The notes under the pieces are model-generated. The model saw only the letters and a list, made by a program, of their open reading frames with translations, was not told where the DNA came from and made no database searches. From Opitutaceae bacterium (GTDB taxonomy: Bacteria; Verrucomicrobiota; Verrucomicrobiia; Opitutales; Opitutaceae), in assembly GCA_031254955.1 (NCBI GenBank), contig JAIRTK010000402.1:1-6563 (forward strand): DNA of 6,563 nt, in the 5' to 3' direction. Below, piece by piece: positions 5,697 to 6,563 of this stretch (its first letter is position 1; each line of letters opens with the position of its first letter). The position numbers and the translations under genes were made by a program.

Positions 5697-5799
5697 CTCC
5701 TCCCGCCACTCGCCTTCCAACCCATCCCATCCATCCGTCCCCTCCCGCTCCGCCCGCCCTGCGCCCTCCCCTCCGATCTTCCAAAACCAAACAACAAAA
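5697..5799 (+). promoter_or_regulatory. Pyrimidine-rich spacer and A/C-rich leader before the OadG-like gene
   Basis: About 5697-5780 is dominated by C and T (CCTCCC, CCATCCATCC), with few purines. It then switches to CCAAAACCAAACAACAAAAA immediately before ATG5800. No Shine-Dalgarno sequence is present. This is the same composition switch seen before the 44-aa gene: a C-rich spacer followed by an unstructured CAA-type leader. It may serve SD-independent initiation. Confidence 0.5.
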
Positions 5800-6210
5800 A
5801 TGAACCTCCTGCTCTCACTTCCCGTCCTCGCGACCGCCACTGCCGCCGTCCAGAACCAGCCCCCCGTGCTTTTCGGACACAAAGGCCTCGCGCTCTTTGT
5901 CATCCTGGCCGGCGTGGCGGTCTTTATCGGCCTGGTGGCGCTGGTCGGACGCCGGCTCGGTGCCACGCACCCCGACGCCCCCGCCGACGCTCCCGCACAA
6001 ACCGCCCCCGCCCCGGCATCCGTCGGAGCCGATGCCGACGCCGAGGCCCCCGAAGTGCTGGCGGCGATTGCCGCGTCGATTTACGTCATGCTTGGCCCGA
6101 AGGCGAAAATCATGGAAGTCCGCACCCCCGCGCCCTCCGTGGAAGCCCTCATGCAAATGTGGGCGCTCGAAGGCCGCCGCCAGATCTACACCTCGCACAA
6201 TTTCAGGTAA
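5800..6210 (+). CDS. OadG-family sodium pump decarboxylase gamma/delta subunit
   Basis: OadG-type subunits are single-helix membrane proteins that bridge the alpha carboxyltransferase and the OadB channel. The 136-aa product has a hydrophobic, signal-like start (residues 1-17) and a main membrane helix at about 29-50 (GLALFVILAGVAVFIGLVAL) followed by GRRLG. A Pro/Ala-rich linker spans about 55-83. A compact domain follows, with the typical EVLAAIAASIYVMLG (85-99) and a C-terminal WALEGRRQIYTSHNFR (121-136). That architecture fits OadG-like and methylmalonyl-CoA decarboxylase delta-like proteins of Bacteroidota and PVC bacteria. The His-rich Zn-binding tail of Klebsiella OadG is absent. I chose ATG5800, preceded by an A/C-rich leader. 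The frame is open further upstream, but that extension is Pro/Ser-rich and overlaps the preceding gene. It is the last gene of the operon visible here. Confidence 0.8.
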   Translation: MNLLLSLPVLATATAAVQNQPPVLFGHKGLALFVILAGVAVFIGLVALVGRRLGATHPDAPADAPAQTAPAPASVGADADAEAPEVLAAIAASIYVMLGPKAKIMEVRTPAPSVEALMQMWALEGRRQIYTSHNFR

Positions 6211-6489
6211 AACCCATTCCCGACAAGCTTATGTCTTCAGAGTAAGACGATCTCGCCGAGACCGCCGCCGTTTGCCAAAGAATGCCGCGGCGGCTGTCAG
6301 GCTTCTCGCTTCGCTCGGAACCGCGACACCGCCCTGCCTGCCAAAATCTATTTCTCATGGAGAAAGGGCATAACAAGCCTCCCCTGCCCTCCGCCCCGGA
6401 CCTTTTGGGAAGAAACGCGATTCGCCGGACGCTTTCGGCATGGTGGTTCCTCGCTTATGTAGAGAGCCCGTGAACCTAAACGGGTTGGT
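6211..6489. other. Intergenic region after the Na+-pump operon
   Basis: I see no convincing gene. A frame from 6282 to 6473 is open but encodes a peptide with no domain or family look. Small structures are present: GTCTT/AAGAC (6233-6237 with 6244-6248), GCCGCCG/CGGCGGC (6264-6270 with 6288-6294, 17-nt loop) and CCCGT/ACGGG (6467-6471 with 6480-6484). None is followed by a T-run, so no intrinsic terminator is called. Bases 6298-6326 resemble, in inverted orientation, bases 417-451 upstream of lpxD. Confidence 0.6.
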
Positions 6490-6538
6490 AACGCGCAGCC
6501 TCGCCTCTTTGGCAAAAGAAGAGGCGAGGCTGCGCGTT
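6490..6538. repeat. Perfect 20-bp stem hairpin
   Basis: The left arm AACGCGCAGCCTCGCCTCTT (6490-6509) is the exact reverse complement of 6519-6538, separated by a 9-nt loop (6510-6518). Such a long perfect stem is very stable. No T-tract follows on either strand, so it is not a textbook intrinsic terminator. Candidates are a dispersed intergenic palindrome, a transcript-end stabiliser for the upstream operon, or a bidirectional barrier between transcripts. What lies downstream cannot be seen because the window ends 25 bases later. Confidence 0.9.
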
Positions 6539-6563
6539 GGCTGGATGCGGTATTGCTGGGCGC

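Noticed and set aside
5638..5799. N-terminal extension of the OadG-like protein from ATG5638
   Set aside because: It overlaps the preceding gene and is Pro/Ser-rich. The membrane-protein start at 5800 has the local leader style.
4769..5966. Antisense frames of 349 and 318 aa across the end of oadB and the repeat gene
   Set aside because: They overlap a conserved oadB 3' end and derive from the repeat complement. The sense gene fits the operon and contains a membrane core.
6282..6473. 63-aa + strand frame after the OadG-like gene
   Set aside because: No domain, mixed composition unlike neighbouring genes, and it overlaps the repeat-like motif at 6298-6326.
1..6563. CRISPR array, tRNA, rRNA or transposase gene
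   Set aside because: No regularly spaced direct repeats with unique spacers, no cloverleaf I could recognise, and no transposase motif in any frame examined.

Overview
This is a GC-rich bacterial window in which every recognisable gene lies on the + strand. The gene set is a lipid A acyltransferase (LpxD), a class I PRPP synthetase, and a biotin-dependent sodium-pump decarboxylase beta subunit with OadG-type partners. Coding regions are strongly C/G-biased at third positions, start codons lack Shine-Dalgarno motifs, and the OadG ends in a WALEGRRQIYTSHNFR-type tail. Together these suggest a Gram-negative member of the PVC group, most likely Verrucomicrobiota near Opitutaceae. The placement is an inference from style and family resemblance, not from a search.

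Layout. Bases 1-119 are the 3' end of an upstream gene, possibly DUF3108-like. Bases 120-843 hold no convincing gene but are rich in secondary structure: a 137-bp element bounded by perfect 16-bp inverted repeats, a run of three compact REP-like hairpins, and a 20-nt tandem duplication. lpxD (844-1899) is followed after an almost G-free 84-nt spacer by prs (1984-2934). Bases 2935-3586 are a 652-nt intergenic region containing a C10 run, an AC microsatellite and a 17-nt tandem repeat in a very C-rich, G-poor tract. That tract is a plausible Rho-loading zone after prs. A less GC-rich stretch follows it and probably holds the promoter of the next operon.

The second operon is a membrane module. 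It starts with a 44-aa single-helix protein (3587-3721), then the sodium-translocating decarboxylase beta subunit oadB (3740-5050). Next comes a 200-aa protein with twelve five-residue xKTxx-type repeats, two membrane helices and an Ala/Thr/Asn-rich tail (5094-5696), and then an OadG-like gamma/delta subunit (5800-6210). OadB should carry the Na+ channel, and the small single-helix and gamma-like proteins probably assemble or stabilise it. The carboxyltransferase (alpha) and biotin-carrier subunits are absent from the window, so the catalytic half must be encoded elsewhere. Bases 6211-6563 contain no convincing gene and end in a perfect 20-bp-stem hairpin.

The most interesting points are the 44-aa gene and the repeat-bearing two-helix protein, both embedded in an Na+-pump operon. 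Also notable are the consistent A/C-rich, SD-less leaders in front of most genes and the C-rich, G-poor intergenic spacers.
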